NCBI GenBank assembly: GCA_963402885.1
Contig: OY727097.1
Span: forward strand, 5,580,001 to 5,644,000
Source of the DNA: Antedon bifida
Lineage: Eukaryota; Echinodermata; Crinoidea; Comatulida; Antedonidae
Length of the DNA stretch: 64,000 bases
Reading direction: 5' to 3'
In this document: piece by piece, positions 1-11,957 of the stretch
Numbering within the stretch: the stretch's first letter is position 1
How the letters are laid out: each line of letters opens with the position of its first letter
The notes under the pieces: model-generated
Told to the model about the DNA's origin: nothing
The model's input: the letters and a program-made list of their open reading frames with translations, nothing else
Databases searched by the model: none
Made by a program: the position numbers and the translations under genes

Positions 1-9
1 ACCCCGGGC

Positions 10-84
10 TCAACCCAACCCACAGGCCTAACTCAACCCACAGGCCTAACTCAACCCACAGGCCTAACTCAACCCACAGGCCTA
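10..84. repeat. 18-bp tandem repeat, about 4 copies
   Basis: The unit AACCCACAGGCCTAACTC is repeated head to tail with almost no divergence and is cut by the left window edge region. The unit contains AGGCCTA, nearly the octamer over-represented elsewhere in the window. No coding potential is seen. Confidence 0.9.
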
Positions 85-443
85 ATTAATGTCATTAAGG
101 CCATAGTATTATTAGACAGAAAATAAAATTTGGAAATTTGACTCGATAAAGTTCAACCACAAGAACGTAAAATAATAATTACCGCTCTTGTTACAAAAAC
201 CTAATAAAATATCAGAAACTGGCGCCGGTAAATAATTGCAATTAAATAGGTATAGTGTTAAATGCTAACCCCATTACACCATAAGACGACCGTACCTCAG
301 CTGTCGGCCAGCCTGAATAAACAGGCGATGTAAGAAGGGGATAATAACAGCCAATTATTGACCGATTGTCTTGTCGAATATTTTAGATTTCGATCTTTAA
401 TATCATTTATCTAATGAAATATCTAAAAATCAGGCCCCTTTGT

Positions 444-941
444 TTCACACATTTCAAAAGCTTAATGCGTCTGTAGGTGTCGGTGAACTTTTATCTTTAT
501 TCTCAATTTATTATTAAATTAAGATTTGATTTGATTTGATTCAATGTAGTTGTCCTCAATACACTTATTCCAATGCATGCACGATACATTTTGACAATGA
601 ACGATGCATTGGCGTGCCATACGAACTAATGTCCGATTGATTTGTTATGACTGTACGAAATTTTGAGAAATGTATGTACCCACGGGGTTATAACGTAGTA
701 ACAATGTAGACCTAATATTGCCTGACCTGACTTCACACATTTCAAAAGCTTAATGCGTCTGTAGGTGTCATCACTGAACAATTCAGCATAGTATTTACGT
801 CCAATGAACGATGCATTGGCGTGCCATACATAAAAACCAATGTCCAATTAATTTGTAATGACTCTACGAAATGTTTAGAAATATATGTACCCACGGGGTT
901 ATAACGTAATTAGTAACAATGTAGACCTAATATTGCCTGAC
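444..941. repeat. Diverged local duplication
   Basis: Two blocks recur. The block starting TTCACACATTTCAAAAGC is at 444-481 and 732-769. The block from ACGATGCATTGGCGTGCC through a shared GTACCCACGGGGTTATAACG to CTAATATTGCCTGA is at about 599-727 and 805-941. The second pair is offset by about 210 bp and differs by scattered substitutions and small indels, so this is an older segmental tandem duplication, not a young array. Confidence 0.8.
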
Positions 942-2068
942 TAATAATATAACGTGATATTAGGGTTCATTGGCCTAGATGACCATTGCTGCCAATGGCA
1001 TATATAACAGCAACAACATCATAAACACTCATGATATAAATATTCATAAATTGATACAAATTGAATACAGTTGTCAATGCATGTTTACGTGTTTGACATT
1101 AATCTTACTTTGACCTTGAAATTGTAATAATTTTATAAAATAAATGTTAATTTTGAGTGATTAATTAGCGTATGATTCATAGTTGTTGTGGTGAGTCATC
1201 AATTAGTCTATTTTAAATTGAGATTTTAAAATAGCATAATGTAACATAAATCATTTTTATGTCATTGTTACTTTACAAAAAAAAATTCAATATCGTTTCC
1301 CTCAAATAAACCATTATAAACCGTTATGTAAAACAAGTTGTCTATCGTCCCACCTCCCCCTGTACATCCGAATACGGTCCGGAAATTTTTTCCTTACCGA
1401 CGAACTGAGATGTATAGAAAATCGCACTCCGTGTATGGTGTAGTAACTTATACAAACATAATGAAGCCAACAAGGAACATACAGCAAACACCTCATTTTA
1501 TCCTTTTCTTTCTCCCTGGTGACTTACTAAATCCTTCTCCCTTCAATTCGTTTCCTTCAAAAGGACAAAGAACTTTTGTACGTGAATTTTTACTCTCCCC
1601 TGCTAATAATTATTAACAAAATTGATCAACTTCACTATCATTATACTAACATTTATTTTCACAAATAATAGAGTAACATAACAAATATTACCATTCTTTG
1701 TGAGCAGCTCAACAACCATTGTCATAATCATCCCAATTATAATGATTATTTGACAATGTGAGCTAGTTATAGTTTCACACTCTTAATTTGTAAAGCAAAC
1801 TTTATGTCAACATCAGTACTGTATATGAAAAATAAATGATATTCGGCGGTGCGTATCGCCTGCATATCTTCCTGCACAGTGTTACCGAGTGAGCCAAACA
1901 CGTAAACTTAACTTTATCATAAAAATGTACTCGTAATTTAATATTTCACATATGTAATTTAACGTGAACTTGCATGCTTAATTTCCTTTTTATTGGAAAA
2001 TGTTTGGGTATAGCGTGCATGTCTTCAATAACTAAATGGCTCATGTTGTTAGTAATCATTCAGCTATC
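942..2068. other. No recognisable feature
   Basis: AT-rich sequence. Short open frames near 1.31-1.62 kb overlap on both strands and show no protein-like composition. A pyrimidine-rich stretch lies at about 1500-1560. Confidence 0.6.
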
Positions 2069-2229
2069 TTCAGCTCTGTCTACACTATTAAACTAGTTTG
2101 ACAAACTGTTGTGCCCAAATATGGTAGTGATATGCTTAAATATGGTAGTAATATGACATCATCATGTCCATATATGGGCACATCAGATTGTTTTGTCACA
2201 TAAAGTTTGATAGTGTAAAACGAGCTTTA
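2069..2229. mobile_element. MITE-A copy 1
   Basis: The left end AGCTCTGTCTACACTATTAA is matched in inverted form at the right end by AGTTTGATAGTGTAAAACGA. The interior has CCAAATATGG (2115-2124), a second ATATGGTAG word, ATGACATCATCATG, CCATATATGG (2168-2177) and GGGCACATCA, all shared with the other nine copies. There is no reading frame, so this is a non-autonomous terminal-inverted-repeat element. The superfamily cannot be assigned by eye; TTAA or TA flanks are suggested at several copies. Confidence 0.85.
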
Positions 2230-2321
2230 GGCCTATAATACTAGTAAAGCCGAAGACACACCGAATCGAATTTCAGTTTTTCGTGTTACGTTTTTTTAGT
2301 GAAACTTTTTGTGAAACACTG

Positions 2322-2440
2322 TTAAAGGGACACGACAAGACCCGAAAAAAAAAGAAGTGGAGTGTTCTTTAATTAGGGGTTTAGCGTAAATTTTTCTAGT
2401 TTCTCACCTTAGGGTGTTCCAAAGGAAGGGTTCTATACTG
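2322..2440. mobile_element. MITE-B, degenerate copy
   Basis: It contains GGGACACGACAAGACCCGA, then TTAATTAGGGGTTTAGCGTA, and ends with GTGTTCCAAAGGAAGGGTTC-TATACTG, the characteristic right end of the family. MITE-A copy 2 begins directly after it, so one element probably inserted at the edge of the other. Confidence 0.7.
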
Positions 2441-2609
2441 TTAAGCTCTGTCTACACTATCAAACTTTATGTGACAAAAAAATGTGATGTGCCCATATAT
2501 GGACAAGATGATGTCATATCACTACCATATTTAAGCACATCACTGCCATATTTGGGCACATCACACTTTTTTTTGTCAAACTAGTTTTATAGTGTAGACA
2601 GGACTGAAG
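2441..2609. mobile_element. MITE-A copy 2
   Basis: Near-complete element with left end TTAAGCTCTGTCTACACTAT and an inverted right end TTTTATAGTGTAGACAGGAC. The interior carries CCATATATGG (2493-2502), GATGATGTCATATCACTACC and CCATATTTGG (2546-2555). It is in the opposite orientation to copy 1, judged by the order of the internal words. Confidence 0.9.
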
Positions 2610-3085
2610 TTTCATTTGGATCAAATAGCATATCAACACCATTATCTCAACGATCATTTAAATACGTGATTAAAATTATCATTTTAAGACAACAATGAAT
2701 TGTACCAAAGAATCTATAAATAACATTGTTTTTCCTCAGTTTAATTCATTAATTTAACTAGTTGATTATTTAGAACGAACAAACACCTGCAGAAAATTGA
2801 AAAGATTTTGAAAAATCACTAATAACGACTTAGCGAGCCTATCATTTCCTTAACTATTCATTTGACGTACTGTTATATGTTTATTTTAGGTCAAATAAAA
2901 ACAAACTGATACTTTCACGTCCGGAATTTTAATTGAGCTAATTTTCGACAAACTAAAAATAGTGATAATTAACCATCATTTTCATGTTTTGGTATAACGT
3001 TGGATGAAAAAAAAACACTTTTTTACAGATAAAATAACAACCATTTCTTCACGTTCGGGGGACAAAACCAAGTTTAGGCCTACCC

Positions 3086-3228
3086 TTAAAGATGTATTGT
3101 CCTCCTGAACAAAATAATTCTTGTTTCTCGTGTTATGCATTTTAATGCCACAAAATAGTTATTCACTTTGACCAAAAATTGGATTGAAAAAAAAATTATT
3201 TACCTGAAAAACTATAATGCATCTTTAA
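3086..3228. mobile_element. MITE-C, short form
   Basis: A 143-bp element bounded by TTAAAGATGTATTGTCC and its inverted counterpart ending ATGCATCTTTAA. The interior has the shared words TTCACTTTGACCAAAAATTG and AATGCCACAAAATAG. TTAA at both ends would fit a TTAA-targeting superfamily such as piggyBac, but that is inference from the ends alone. Confidence 0.8.
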
Positions 3229-4190
3229 TAAGATAGAAGTGTGCAAAAAGGGGGGTTTTATTGTGGAAGTTATTTAATTTGTTTTATAGTCCTTTACAAC
3301 GAATATTAAGTATAATCGTAAAACACAGATCGCGTGCAAGAAAGTAACGATTACTTTCTTTAATTCGTAATGAGACTGAACTAGATTTTTAGATTGTAGT
3401 TGCATAGAGTTAACAATTTATTTGACTGTAAGCCTAATTATTCTTTTTGACAATTCAAAGTAGAGCGTTGGAAGGGTATGATTAAATCTAGCTTCATAGC
3501 GCCAGTAGAACACTTTGCGTTGTTTCTTGTGGCGGCGTTGTCGGGTGCGTATGAATAGGGGCTTAATTACGAATAGTGGTCGTGGATATACTTCCTCCTG
3601 TCCTAGCCTAGCCTCAAGCTATTGTTTTGTTGTGGGTTTTCACATTAATCTCACTGAGCATTCACCTGTAGAGAATGCTAAATGCTGGGTAGATCCATAG
3701 AGAAATTCGTGGTAGGTCTATTACACGATTGTGGTTACTAATTAAATTCTACGATAAAAATGTATAGAGAATTTGTGTTATGGTAAAATGACACTACTAT
3801 TAAAGTTTGCATTGCTGAGGTTGCCAAAAGCATGTTGTATCCACTGCCCTACTTAGCTATAACAACAAAATCTTAAATTCTTTGGGAGTGGAGTTCTTTT
3901 GTTTTGATCAAAATAAACTTAGGATTTAAGATATCTAGTTCCTGGTATTGGGTATTGGCAAGCAAACAAGCAGCTCCTGTGGGGTTATGAGGGTTGATTA
4001 CTACAATAGAAACTCTCCTTTTGAACAACCTATGGAGCCATGGAGGAAAAAAAAATTTTCTCCATGATTCAAGGGACACCCCGATTATCGGAAGATTTTC
4101 CCGTGTAACGAACGTAGAACAATATGCTGCATGCTACCAATCCATATTCAGTCGATACCACTATTAAAGGAAAACTTAGCGGGAGTGAGT
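3229..4190. other. No recognisable feature
   Basis: AT-rich sequence with only short open frames on both strands (for example about 3.52-3.70 kb), which lack protein-like features. Confidence 0.55.
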
Positions 4191-4193
4191 GAG

Positions 4194-4470
4194 TGTGTGT
4201 GGCCGAGCGTTTAAGACAGTGGAACCGTACCGTAATCGTACCCATAATATCGGCAAGGGTTCGAGTCTCACTCGTTCTATGGTTCTGGTGGTAGAACGAG
4301 TCTTCGCGGAGATTATACCAACATTCTCCTGTGTACGTTAAAGTACATCTTTCGAGACGAATAGGGGATACCCTGTTCACACACATCACGCATCATAGTC
4401 CGATACACTATAAAGGCCCTCTGGGAGAGGTCTTCGACAGAAGAGGTCACCATATAAAGAATAACACTTT
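4194..4470 (+). mobile_element. SINE-1 copy 1, tRNA-Leu/Ser-related
   Basis: The head GTGGCCGAGCGTTTAAGACA resembles the start and A box of tRNA-Leu or tRNA-Ser genes. It is followed by CGGCAAGGGTTCGAGTCTCA, which contains a good polymerase III B box (about 4258-4268). The body shares GTTCTGGTGGTAGAACGAGT and the word region around TTAAAGTACATCTTTCGAGA with copies at 44.7 and 61.8 kb. The body is not tRNA-like, so this is a SINE, not a tRNA gene. The 3' end is uncertain. Confidence 0.8.
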
Positions 4471-5335
4471 AGCTAAGTCCCGAAGTTATCGCCTAAATAG
4501 GGGTTATCTGTACGGCAGCCGTTTCATGTCATTCCCCCTTAAAATATATATTTATGCATCATACCGATATATTTTCTTCTTTTTTAAAATAATATTTTTG
4601 CCTTTGCCAAGGGCCGTTTATGACGTATCGGCCTAATCTTTTTATTTTAAAGTTTTATTTATATAATACAATTGTACCCTTTTTCGAAGCCTCCCCTTGA
4701 TTTGATCATTATTTGATTCCAGACAATAATCGAACATTTTGATAACGATCTTACTAAAGTATCAATTACGTATTTCTGACCAGTAAGAAGTCCATTTTAA
4801 TTGACTTGGATGATAATTTAATTGTGCACAGTGGTTATTTCCATTTATAGGTTACCATCGCTATACCCATTCAATTATTTTTCACTAACGGTAGCTTTTG
4901 AAATTGTTAAATGAACTTGATTTAATTTCTGTTACTTTCTTGTTTCATTAAAAAGTGACCACCAAATCTGATAAAAACAAATTGGCCGAATATTTATAAA
5001 GTTTAACTCTTTCTTCCACTGTGAAATCAAATCATTTCGCTAATCTGTTCATAGTTGGAATTTTTGTCCACATCGTAAAATATTTGAGAAAATTGTTTTT
5101 TGATCAGGGAACCTGTCAAATTCGACCTTATGATCTTTGTTGGGCGGTCAATTGTTACAGTGTCACAAGTGTACGTCATGCTTAGTCAAATTATGTGGTA
5201 CCTCCATGGTGGTTGAGTCGTCTGGCCTGCATTCCGCTCTCAGTTATAGAACTTTTTTGGAAAGACTCTCTTTGCATTGGACTTTTTTACTTGACCCTTA
5301 GATTTCTGCACCATGCGTTTGACCTAGTATACCAC
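4471..5335. other. No recognisable feature
   Basis: AT-rich sequence without repeats or open frames that I can interpret. Confidence 0.55.
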
Positions 5336-5800
5336 TCGACCTAGTTATTTAGCGGACATCGATTATTTTACGGAAAATATCAGCGTTTCATAGACAATTT
5401 TACTTTAATTTGTCACATACACGTAATTAAATAAGTGGTCAGTTGATATAAACAAATATGGTCCGCAGAGATTACGCTATTTAAGGACAATATTGACGTT
5501 CCATATTTAGGATGTTCTCCGTTAAAACTAGTGGTCAGTTGATTTTATAAACAATATGGATGTACTTTCCGAAATAAAAAAAACGAAATGAATGAATGAA
5601 TTATGGTCCTCGCTCAGAGATCACGCTATTTTACGGTCAACAGCGGCGTTCCATAGACAAAGTAACTTGATTCGGTAACATGGTGTTGACAGACTCGCAC
5701 GCACACACGTAACAATACAAGTGGTCAGTTAATTTCATAAACAAATACGGTCCTCAGAGATCACGCTGATGGTCAACATCAGGTGTTTGTGGTCGATTAG
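5336..5800. repeat. Diverged tandem repeat, about 3 copies of 130-200 bp
   Basis: Shared words recur in the same order: AAGTGGTCAGTTGAT or close variants at about 5434, 5531 and 5722; ATGGTCC-GCAGAGATTACGC or variants at about 5459, 5604 and 5748; and GCGTTCCATA or GACGTTCCATA at about 5497 and 5648. Spacing varies because of indels, so this is an old array. Confidence 0.7.
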
Positions 5801-7545
5801 GTCACGCGAAAGGTCAAACTTGCAGCGGTTCGTATTGTGATTTTTGGGTAATGTTACAAATTAGATTTATATAGGTCTGTGGAGTGGCTGTGCTGTCGAT
5901 AGTGGGCCAATTATCACACAGACAGCATGCTGAACTCCCATTGGTTGAAAGTAGATCGAACAAATTACGTCACACAACTGTCGACGAGTTTACGGTTAAA
6001 ACTCATCCAGTAGTAATGTACTGTATTACAAAACCTAATATCATGATCTCCCATTGGACGCCGATAATTTGTAGTTATTGAAGGGACATTAACATTCATT
6101 TTACTTGTTTTACCTTTCCCACGATACCTTAGCGCGTACACCTGATAAAAAGCCAGGCCGGCCGACAACTGGCAAATATGTTCACGGGAAGAGAATAAGC
6201 CTTTTAAGTTTGTTATATTTCCTAGTAAGCTAGTAATTAAATGATACACTTGTGTGACTGTAGATAGATCATCAAGGTATAATTAATTAACAGTTACGGA
6301 TGAATAGACCAGGAATTTTACGACTCTCCAGACACAAAATGGATGCTCTTCTTCTTCATGCATGGTCTGACGTCATTAAAACGAATTGTTTAATAGACCT
6401 GAATTACAATCATCATGCACGCTCTCATTAAAACGTCTACAAATCCCAAGGTCTTCCTGGGTTTTTCAAGATTTTCTTATTTTTTTCACATAAAACAATA
6501 CAGGCCTATCTAGACGTGTTTATGACAATATGTAATCACGTTAAATATAGATAACGTAACCTCTTCTTGGGACATCGTACCCCTATTAAATTAAAACATT
6601 ACCGCAATGACCCTCAACGTATGTAGAAAAAGTAGGCCTATTATGGGATGGGAGGCCTTCGGGACACAACAAAATATCCCTTGTATGGGCATCCCCTGAT
6701 TTGAAGTTGATCAATAGGTCTAAATGTTAAAAAGTATACGCCATAGGTCTAAGTACAAGACAATAAGAATATTGAGTCGGAAACAGACTTTTAAAAAAGC
6801 ACTGAGACTGAGCAACGAGCAACGAATGTTCTGTACGTAATCATAGAGATATTCTACGACATAATTAAACATGCTTTAAACTATGAGACGATTGTTTCAC
6901 CACTTTAAACCCCCTCCCCCAAATTGTACACCGTTTTATAATCACGATGTGTATTTGTATTTCATGTGCTGTACTGTCAGAATTTTACCCATTTTATGAT
7001 ATTAACAATATTATTTTATAATAACGTTTTTGTGTTATCGTTAAAGCAAGAAAAATATAAAGCCATTGAGTTTTACCAAATAAGTATGATTGAATTGAAA
7101 AAAAAACTTGATATTTGTTAATATTACTTTCGCTACTATCTTATCATTAATTTATATACAAATGTTTACCAAACAACATATTTGCCGCCTACTCATAACA
7201 CAATCGCGAGTGGGAAGGACAACAAGTCCAAGGGATTGCTAACGGGATGTTAAGAGTCTGTCTTCTCATCATGTTAATAATTAACACGAAACCATTCCAA
7301 ATGTTTGGGAACCTCAAGGTTTGTGGGCTTCCTGTTGTTATTGTGATGTATGTGGCATATGGGGATTTACCAGCTATTTAAATAATGTTGTACAAAAAAA
7401 GACATTTTCCCATAACCTTGTATTGAGAGCTTTTACACTTGTGTTGCACCTGATTCTAGGATGTACAAATATGGCATTATTTGATCAGTATCAAGACAAA
7501 ATACTTGATACAGTGTCACATTTAAATATTATTAATACGATGTTC
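5801..7545. other. Mostly featureless, with a MITE-B remnant
   Basis: At about 6648-6705 the words GGCCTTCGGGACACAACAAA and TGGGCATCCCCTGA are remnants of MITE-B. A TAGGCCTA octamer lies at 6633-6640. The open frame at about 7321-7599 runs into MITE-D and does not look protein-like. Confidence 0.5.
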
Positions 7546-7547
7546 CA

Positions 7548-7688
7548 AGGCTTAGTTCCCACTAGGAAGCAATACGTAAGCACAACGCAAATGAGTTGAC
7601 CAATCACAAGCGACAGTCCGGATGATCCGTCGCGATTGGTCAACATAATTAATTGCGGCGCGCTTACGTCCTTGCGATAGTGAATGTT
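7548..7688. mobile_element. MITE-D copy
   Basis: The left end has CTTAGTTCCCACTAGGAAGC. The interior carries GACCAATCACAAGCGACAG, mirrored by GTCGCGATTGGTCAA, forming a long hairpin, and the right end has CTTACGTCCTTGCGATAGTG. The arrangement matches the copy at 35.5 kb. No coding content. Confidence 0.75.
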
Positions 7689-8053
7689 ACGAGTTACAAA
7701 TGTTCAAATGTTCCTAAATGACGAGTTGGCCTAGAGTAACATTTTCTCTACTAAACTACTTATTGAATAAATCTTAATTTACTTAAAATCTACAATTTGT
7801 TTGCTATTGAATACCAAAACGGTTGTAACTTGTTGAAACTTAATAGATTATTTAATACACATTATTTATCCATGATTGTGTTCTAATTCTTCGACTAAAT
7901 TTCACTTTCTTTTCAATTTGATTTTCGTTTTTGTTTTCCCGTGTGATTAGCTTAATGAACGGTGACATTGGTTAGATAATTTATCAAACATTGTGAGAAA
8001 AATGTTTAGATTAATAACTCAATAATATTTTAAACAATCAATCCGTTATATAA

Positions 8054-8308
8054 AGTAGAAACCCTATTAAGGGGATACCTTTTCGAGACCCAACAAAGTG
8101 TCAATTTAAGGGTGTCCCTTGAATAGAGGTTTGGTGTAATATTAAAACATATTTCCTCTCATTAGTTTCACGGGAAAGTGTCACCATAATAGAAGAATAG
8201 GGATGGCCGGATAGTATTAAAACATATATTTTCTCTGTGTTGTTTCAAAGTGCCCCCTTAATAGGGTTGTCCCCTGAATAGGGGTGTTCCAAAGGAGGGG
8301 TTCTACTC
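8054..8308. mobile_element. MITE-B, near-complete copy
   Basis: Starts AGTAGAAACCCTATTAAGG, continues through GAGACCCAACAAAGTGTC, two 'TTAAAACATAT' segments and CAAAGTGCCCCCTTAATAGG, and ends CAAAGGAGGGGTTCTACT, the inverted complement of the start. This copy defines the family best: terminal inverted repeats around an AT-rich core, with repeated 'TTAATAGGGGT' words near both ends. The internal AAAACATAT segment is present twice, so this copy may include an internal duplication. Confidence 0.85.
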
Positions 8309-9115
8309 TATTGGAGTATTAGCACTGAACGTAAATTTGAGCCGCATCGGATATTCTCATAAATAGCACAGTTTGTTATAAAAGTAAGAAATAATTTTCA
8401 AATTAAGCGATAAACTTCTGAAAGTGTCTGAGAGCGCGAGGTGACGGAAGAGAGTATAACACAGATCCCTGATAAATGTGTTAATAATTATTTTATTATT
8501 TCTTTAGATACATCTAAGTATTAGTGTTATATAAATATCGCGTAATTTTCCTTCTGCTTTTGATTCTGGTGACAGCTTGTTAACAATCTGATTGATAACG
8601 GAAAAATAAAACAAAATGAATTCTGAGTATCTATGATAACGTGTCTATAGATAATTACACGGATGTTACGTTTATATAGATGATTTGTTGCTTGTACAGA
8701 GAGCGTCAGATATAAAGATCACTAAGGCCTCGTGATATATGTTATATGTTATTTTTATACGACATATTTAGTTTTATCTACGAACGAGGGAACAATCCAG
8801 TATACAATCCTAAATATATTTTTACTTTTTCGGCTTAAAATTGTGTTCTTTTCACAATGAGTAGGCTTTCAGAGAAACTTACCACCGATTATTCAATTCC
8901 AGTATTTGTTATAGCGTTGTTATTTTTGTCTTTATTGAATTAACGATTCCATTAAAACATTTATTTGTTATATCTGATCACAGATCGTAAACACGAATGA
9001 GACATTTGGCGAGAAGATTCGCTCGTTAACATCGAATTGATTGTCTCATTAAAAGTTTGACAAATACAAATATTATGCACAATAAACCTTCCGCCCTTCC
9101 CCTTCCACTAGATCA
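8309..9115. other. No recognisable feature
   Basis: AT-rich sequence with no repeats or plausible exons that I can support. Confidence 0.55.
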
Positions 9116-9116
9116 C

Positions 9117-9324
9117 TTAGCGTGGTTCCCACTAGAACGCAACGCAACGTAACGCAGCGACGTATCGACGCAAAGTGCTGTGTTGCGTAATCACAAGTGG
9201 AAACCGACGACGCAACACTGCTGCAAACATTGCAAATTTGATTTCAGGCAGGCGGGGGAAAACACATTTATCGGGCATTTTCTTACGTTCCGTAGGTTGC
9301 GTCGCTAGTGGGAACCAAGCTTTA
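9117..9324. mobile_element. MITE-D, near-complete copy
   Basis: The ends are TTAGCGTGGTTCCCACTAGA and, inverted, GCTAGTGGGAACCAAGCTTT. The interior is GC-richer than its surroundings and dense in ACGCAACG-type words, plus GCAGGCGGGGGAAAACACAT, which is shared in inverted form with the copy at 36.7 kb. No reading frame of note, so non-autonomous. Confidence 0.85.
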
Positions 9325-9591
9325 ATGTGTACAATTCAAAGTAGAGCACTATACAGCATACACGAGCGAGGGTTTGAAAAGAAGCAAATTAATCACCGTA
9401 ATATTGATACAAGGAAGCCATAAAGCCGCTGGTTATTACCCGTTTGATTACTTCCGAAATAAACACGGTTAAACACTTCATGTAAAGGACTCTTGTCCAA
9501 ATACTGTAACCCTAGAAGCATTAATGAGGACACCGTGACATTTGTGTGTTTGTTTAGTTTGTAGGTAATTACAGTACGGAACCGAATATGA

Positions 9592-9606
9592 GGGGGGGGG
9601 GGGGGG
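9592..9606 (+). repeat. G homopolymer, about 15 nt
   Basis: An uninterrupted G run in AT-rich sequence. The preceding ACCGAATATGAG recurs as ACCGAATATAGG near 9742, so the surroundings were locally duplicated. Length may be unreliable in sequencing. Confidence 0.9.
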
Positions 9607-9774
9607 TGTAGCTTAACGAATTTGAATCGGACATTTATATAATTTCTATACTCTAGTGTGTGTGAATCAATGAATAAAGAGATATTGCTCGTGTCGAGGA
9701 ATTGTGATTTTAAAATAGAACACAGTGACATACAGTACAGTACCGAATATAGGGAGGTGGGACATTTATGATAA

Positions 9775-9955
9775 TTCCTGGGGTGAATTGTAGGAGAGAC
9801 ACCGTATTCACAAGACACACCTACATAAGTGTCCCTTAATAGGGGTATCTGTCCTCAATATAGTGGTGCTCCTGTAGGAGAGACACCGTATTCACAGGAC
9901 ACACCTACATAAGTGTCCCTTAATAGGGGTGTCTGTCTATAGTGGTGCTCGTCGA
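9775..9955. mobile_element. MITE-B-derived tandem duplication
   Basis: A block of about 80 bp beginning GTAGGAGAGACACCGTATTC and including AAGTGTCCCTTAATAGGGG occurs twice, at about 9790-9860 and 9874-9950, almost identically. The second half is the MITE-B signature, so a MITE-B fragment has been locally duplicated. Confidence 0.7.
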
Positions 9956-10530
9956 AAAGAAGGCCTTTCGTACGTCACCATTCTTATGGTATGTCAAATA
10001 ACAATCAAACATAATTGGCCTGTACATTACTATACAATCACACCAAGGAGGTGCTGAAAATTAAAAATAACACTTGATATTTTCAACGATAATGTTTGCT
10101 TAGAATCGTTGAAGTCGTCTGATCTTCATCTAAGCGTGCACTCACCTCTTACGATACGCCTTGAGCTGCAGCATCATCTAATGATATTCAAAGCAGGTAG
10201 AATAGGAATATATAAATCACAAAATCCTAGGATTTGTGAATTAAGTGTTCAGGCTATGATATTCAAGTCTATAGACTTTGGGCTAACGAATATTAAAATA
10301 CTCGTACTCGATTTTTTTGTTAAACGGTAGGCCTACTGGAAGTAGTCGCTTTATAAGGAAGATGTGTAGGCATAAAATGAATTATTCAACACTTATGCAT
10401 CGATAAACACATGCACTTATACATTTCATTGTCATCTTGACGATTAATATTGAAAGGGTCCGTTCATACTTAGCAATATACCCGGATAAGTTGGTTTCAA
10501 CCATGGGCATAGTTTGGCAGGTGCGTAAGA
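9956..10530. other. No recognisable feature
   Basis: AT-rich. Only a short isolated open frame (about 10.1-10.3 kb) and one TAGGCCTA octamer at 10328-10335. Confidence 0.55.
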
Positions 10531-10532
10531 AA

Positions 10533-10926
10533 AGAACCACTTAACCTGGTAACTTTGGTGGTGTGAGGAACCACTTAACCGGGTAACTTTGGTGGTGTGA
10601 GGAACCACTTAACCGGGTAACTTTGGTGGTGTGAGGAACCACTTAACCGGGTAACTTTGGTGGTGTAAGGAACCACTTAACCTGGTAACTTTGGTGGTGT
10701 GAGGAACCACTTAACCGGGTAACTTTGGTGGTGTGAGGAACCACTTAACCTGGTAACTTTGGTGGTGCGAGGAACCACTCAACCGGGTAACTTTGGTGGT
10801 GTGAGGAACCACTCAACCGGGTAACTTTGGTGGTGTGAGGAACCACTCAACCGGGTAACATTGGTGGTGTGTAGGAACCACTTAACCGGGTAACTTTGGT
10901 GGTTTAAGTAACCACTTAACCGGGTA
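10533..10926. repeat. 34-bp minisatellite, about 12 copies
   Basis: The unit contains GAACCACTTAACCGGGTAAC followed by TTTGGTGGTGTGAG. Copies differ at few positions (CCGGG versus CCTGG; ACTTAACC versus ACTCAACC), so the array is young. The period is not a multiple of three and no frame is maintained. Confidence 0.95.
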
Positions 10927-11573
10927 GACAGCCAAGCTTAAATTAAGCTTGAACAACCGTTTATTTGGCTTAAGCATGCAGAAATAAGTTATTCTCAATG
11001 GTTTAAGAAATAATGTGATGGCCTATCAGATTCAATTACTCAGAAATACAAATCCTCTTCTCCAGTCTCTCATGATGACGTACGACGTTTTAGTTTAGTA
11101 CTAACGATGAATATTAAAATATAACTCGTCATTGGGTTTATACACGGTGCAACAACCTCTCTTGTATAATATATCTATGCTTAACTAGAGCAAATATTCG
11201 ATGTGGTAATAGCCCATGTAAGTTATATGAAAACGGACAGAAAATGAGTTTTACTTTCATTTGAACGGGCATATAATATTAATCGATATTACGTAATATT
11301 ATTATGCGAACATGGAAAAACCTAAACGAGATTTGGAGATGTTCTTATTTTAGTTATCATGCCATGACGTCATAACCATAAACACATCATGACAGCTATA
11401 ATTATAGCCTGAAAGATTAATATTTCAGAATATCACGAATATCGTTAGTCGTGCAACAGAAAATGTTATCGTCTGCTGGGTTTTACATTTTTGTTATACC
11501 TTCTAATTACAAGTTCCAGTGTAAGACGTCCTGTACTATTAATTATTACTAGGCCTATCTCAACTAGAGTAGA
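10927..11573. other. No recognisable feature
   Basis: AT-rich, no supported element. TAGGCCTA at 11550-11557. Confidence 0.55.
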
Positions 11574-11811
11574 ACCAAGGCAATCTAACAAACGGATGCT
11601 GAACTCCAGAGATCAAAGGGTTTATCTGTGGCTCCGACACGATCAGTTCCACGCCCCTTAAACAGACACCGCGCAGAATAATATGGAAATAGTAGGCCCT
11701 ATACAGTACTGTTAATATTTGTCGCAGCCAGACATAAGATCAAAAGACTGTTACGAGTTCCTATCTTTGAAAGGCGAGCTCAGTCATGTCCTGTTGTTAG
11801 ATTGCCTTGGT
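11574..11811. mobile_element. MITE-E copy 1, perfect terminal repeats
   Basis: A 238-bp element with perfect 18-bp terminal inverted repeats: ACCAAGGCAATCTAACAA at 11574-11591 and its reverse complement at 11794-11811. The interior is shared with the copy at 45.7 kb: GAGATCAAAGGGTTT, CCACGCCCCTTAA, CAGCCAGACATAAGATCAAA and GACTGTTACGAGTTCCTATC. I cannot identify a clear target-site duplication. No coding capacity. Confidence 0.9.
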
Positions 11812-11847
11812 ATAACCACTGTTAAGAAGACAACTTCGTGACTTAAC

Positions 11848-11957
11848 TTAAATACGGGTATCTCCTTAATAGGGATTGGCCGTAAGTGTTAAAACATTTT
11901 TCCTTGTTTCTTTAACAGGAAAACGTCCCTAGTCCCAAAGGACCGATTCTATACTGT
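11848..11957. mobile_element. MITE-B, degenerate copy
   Basis: Contains GGGTATCTCCTTAATAGGG, AAAACATTTTTCCTTGTTTC and a right end CCAAAGGACCGATTCTATAC. The same order of words occurs at 8.1 and 12.8 kb. Confidence 0.65.

Noticed and set aside
4194-4270. A functional tRNA-Leu or tRNA-Ser gene
   Set aside because: Only the A- and B-box regions resemble a tRNA. Acceptor-stem pairing is absent, and the same sequence continues into a shared non-tRNA body at three loci.
4069-4389. 106-codon minus-strand open frame
   Set aside because: Covers SINE-1 copy 1; antisense of a polymerase III element.
9393-9818. 141-codon minus-strand open frame
   Set aside because: Runs across a poly-G tract and into a MITE-B-derived repeat; composition is not protein-like.
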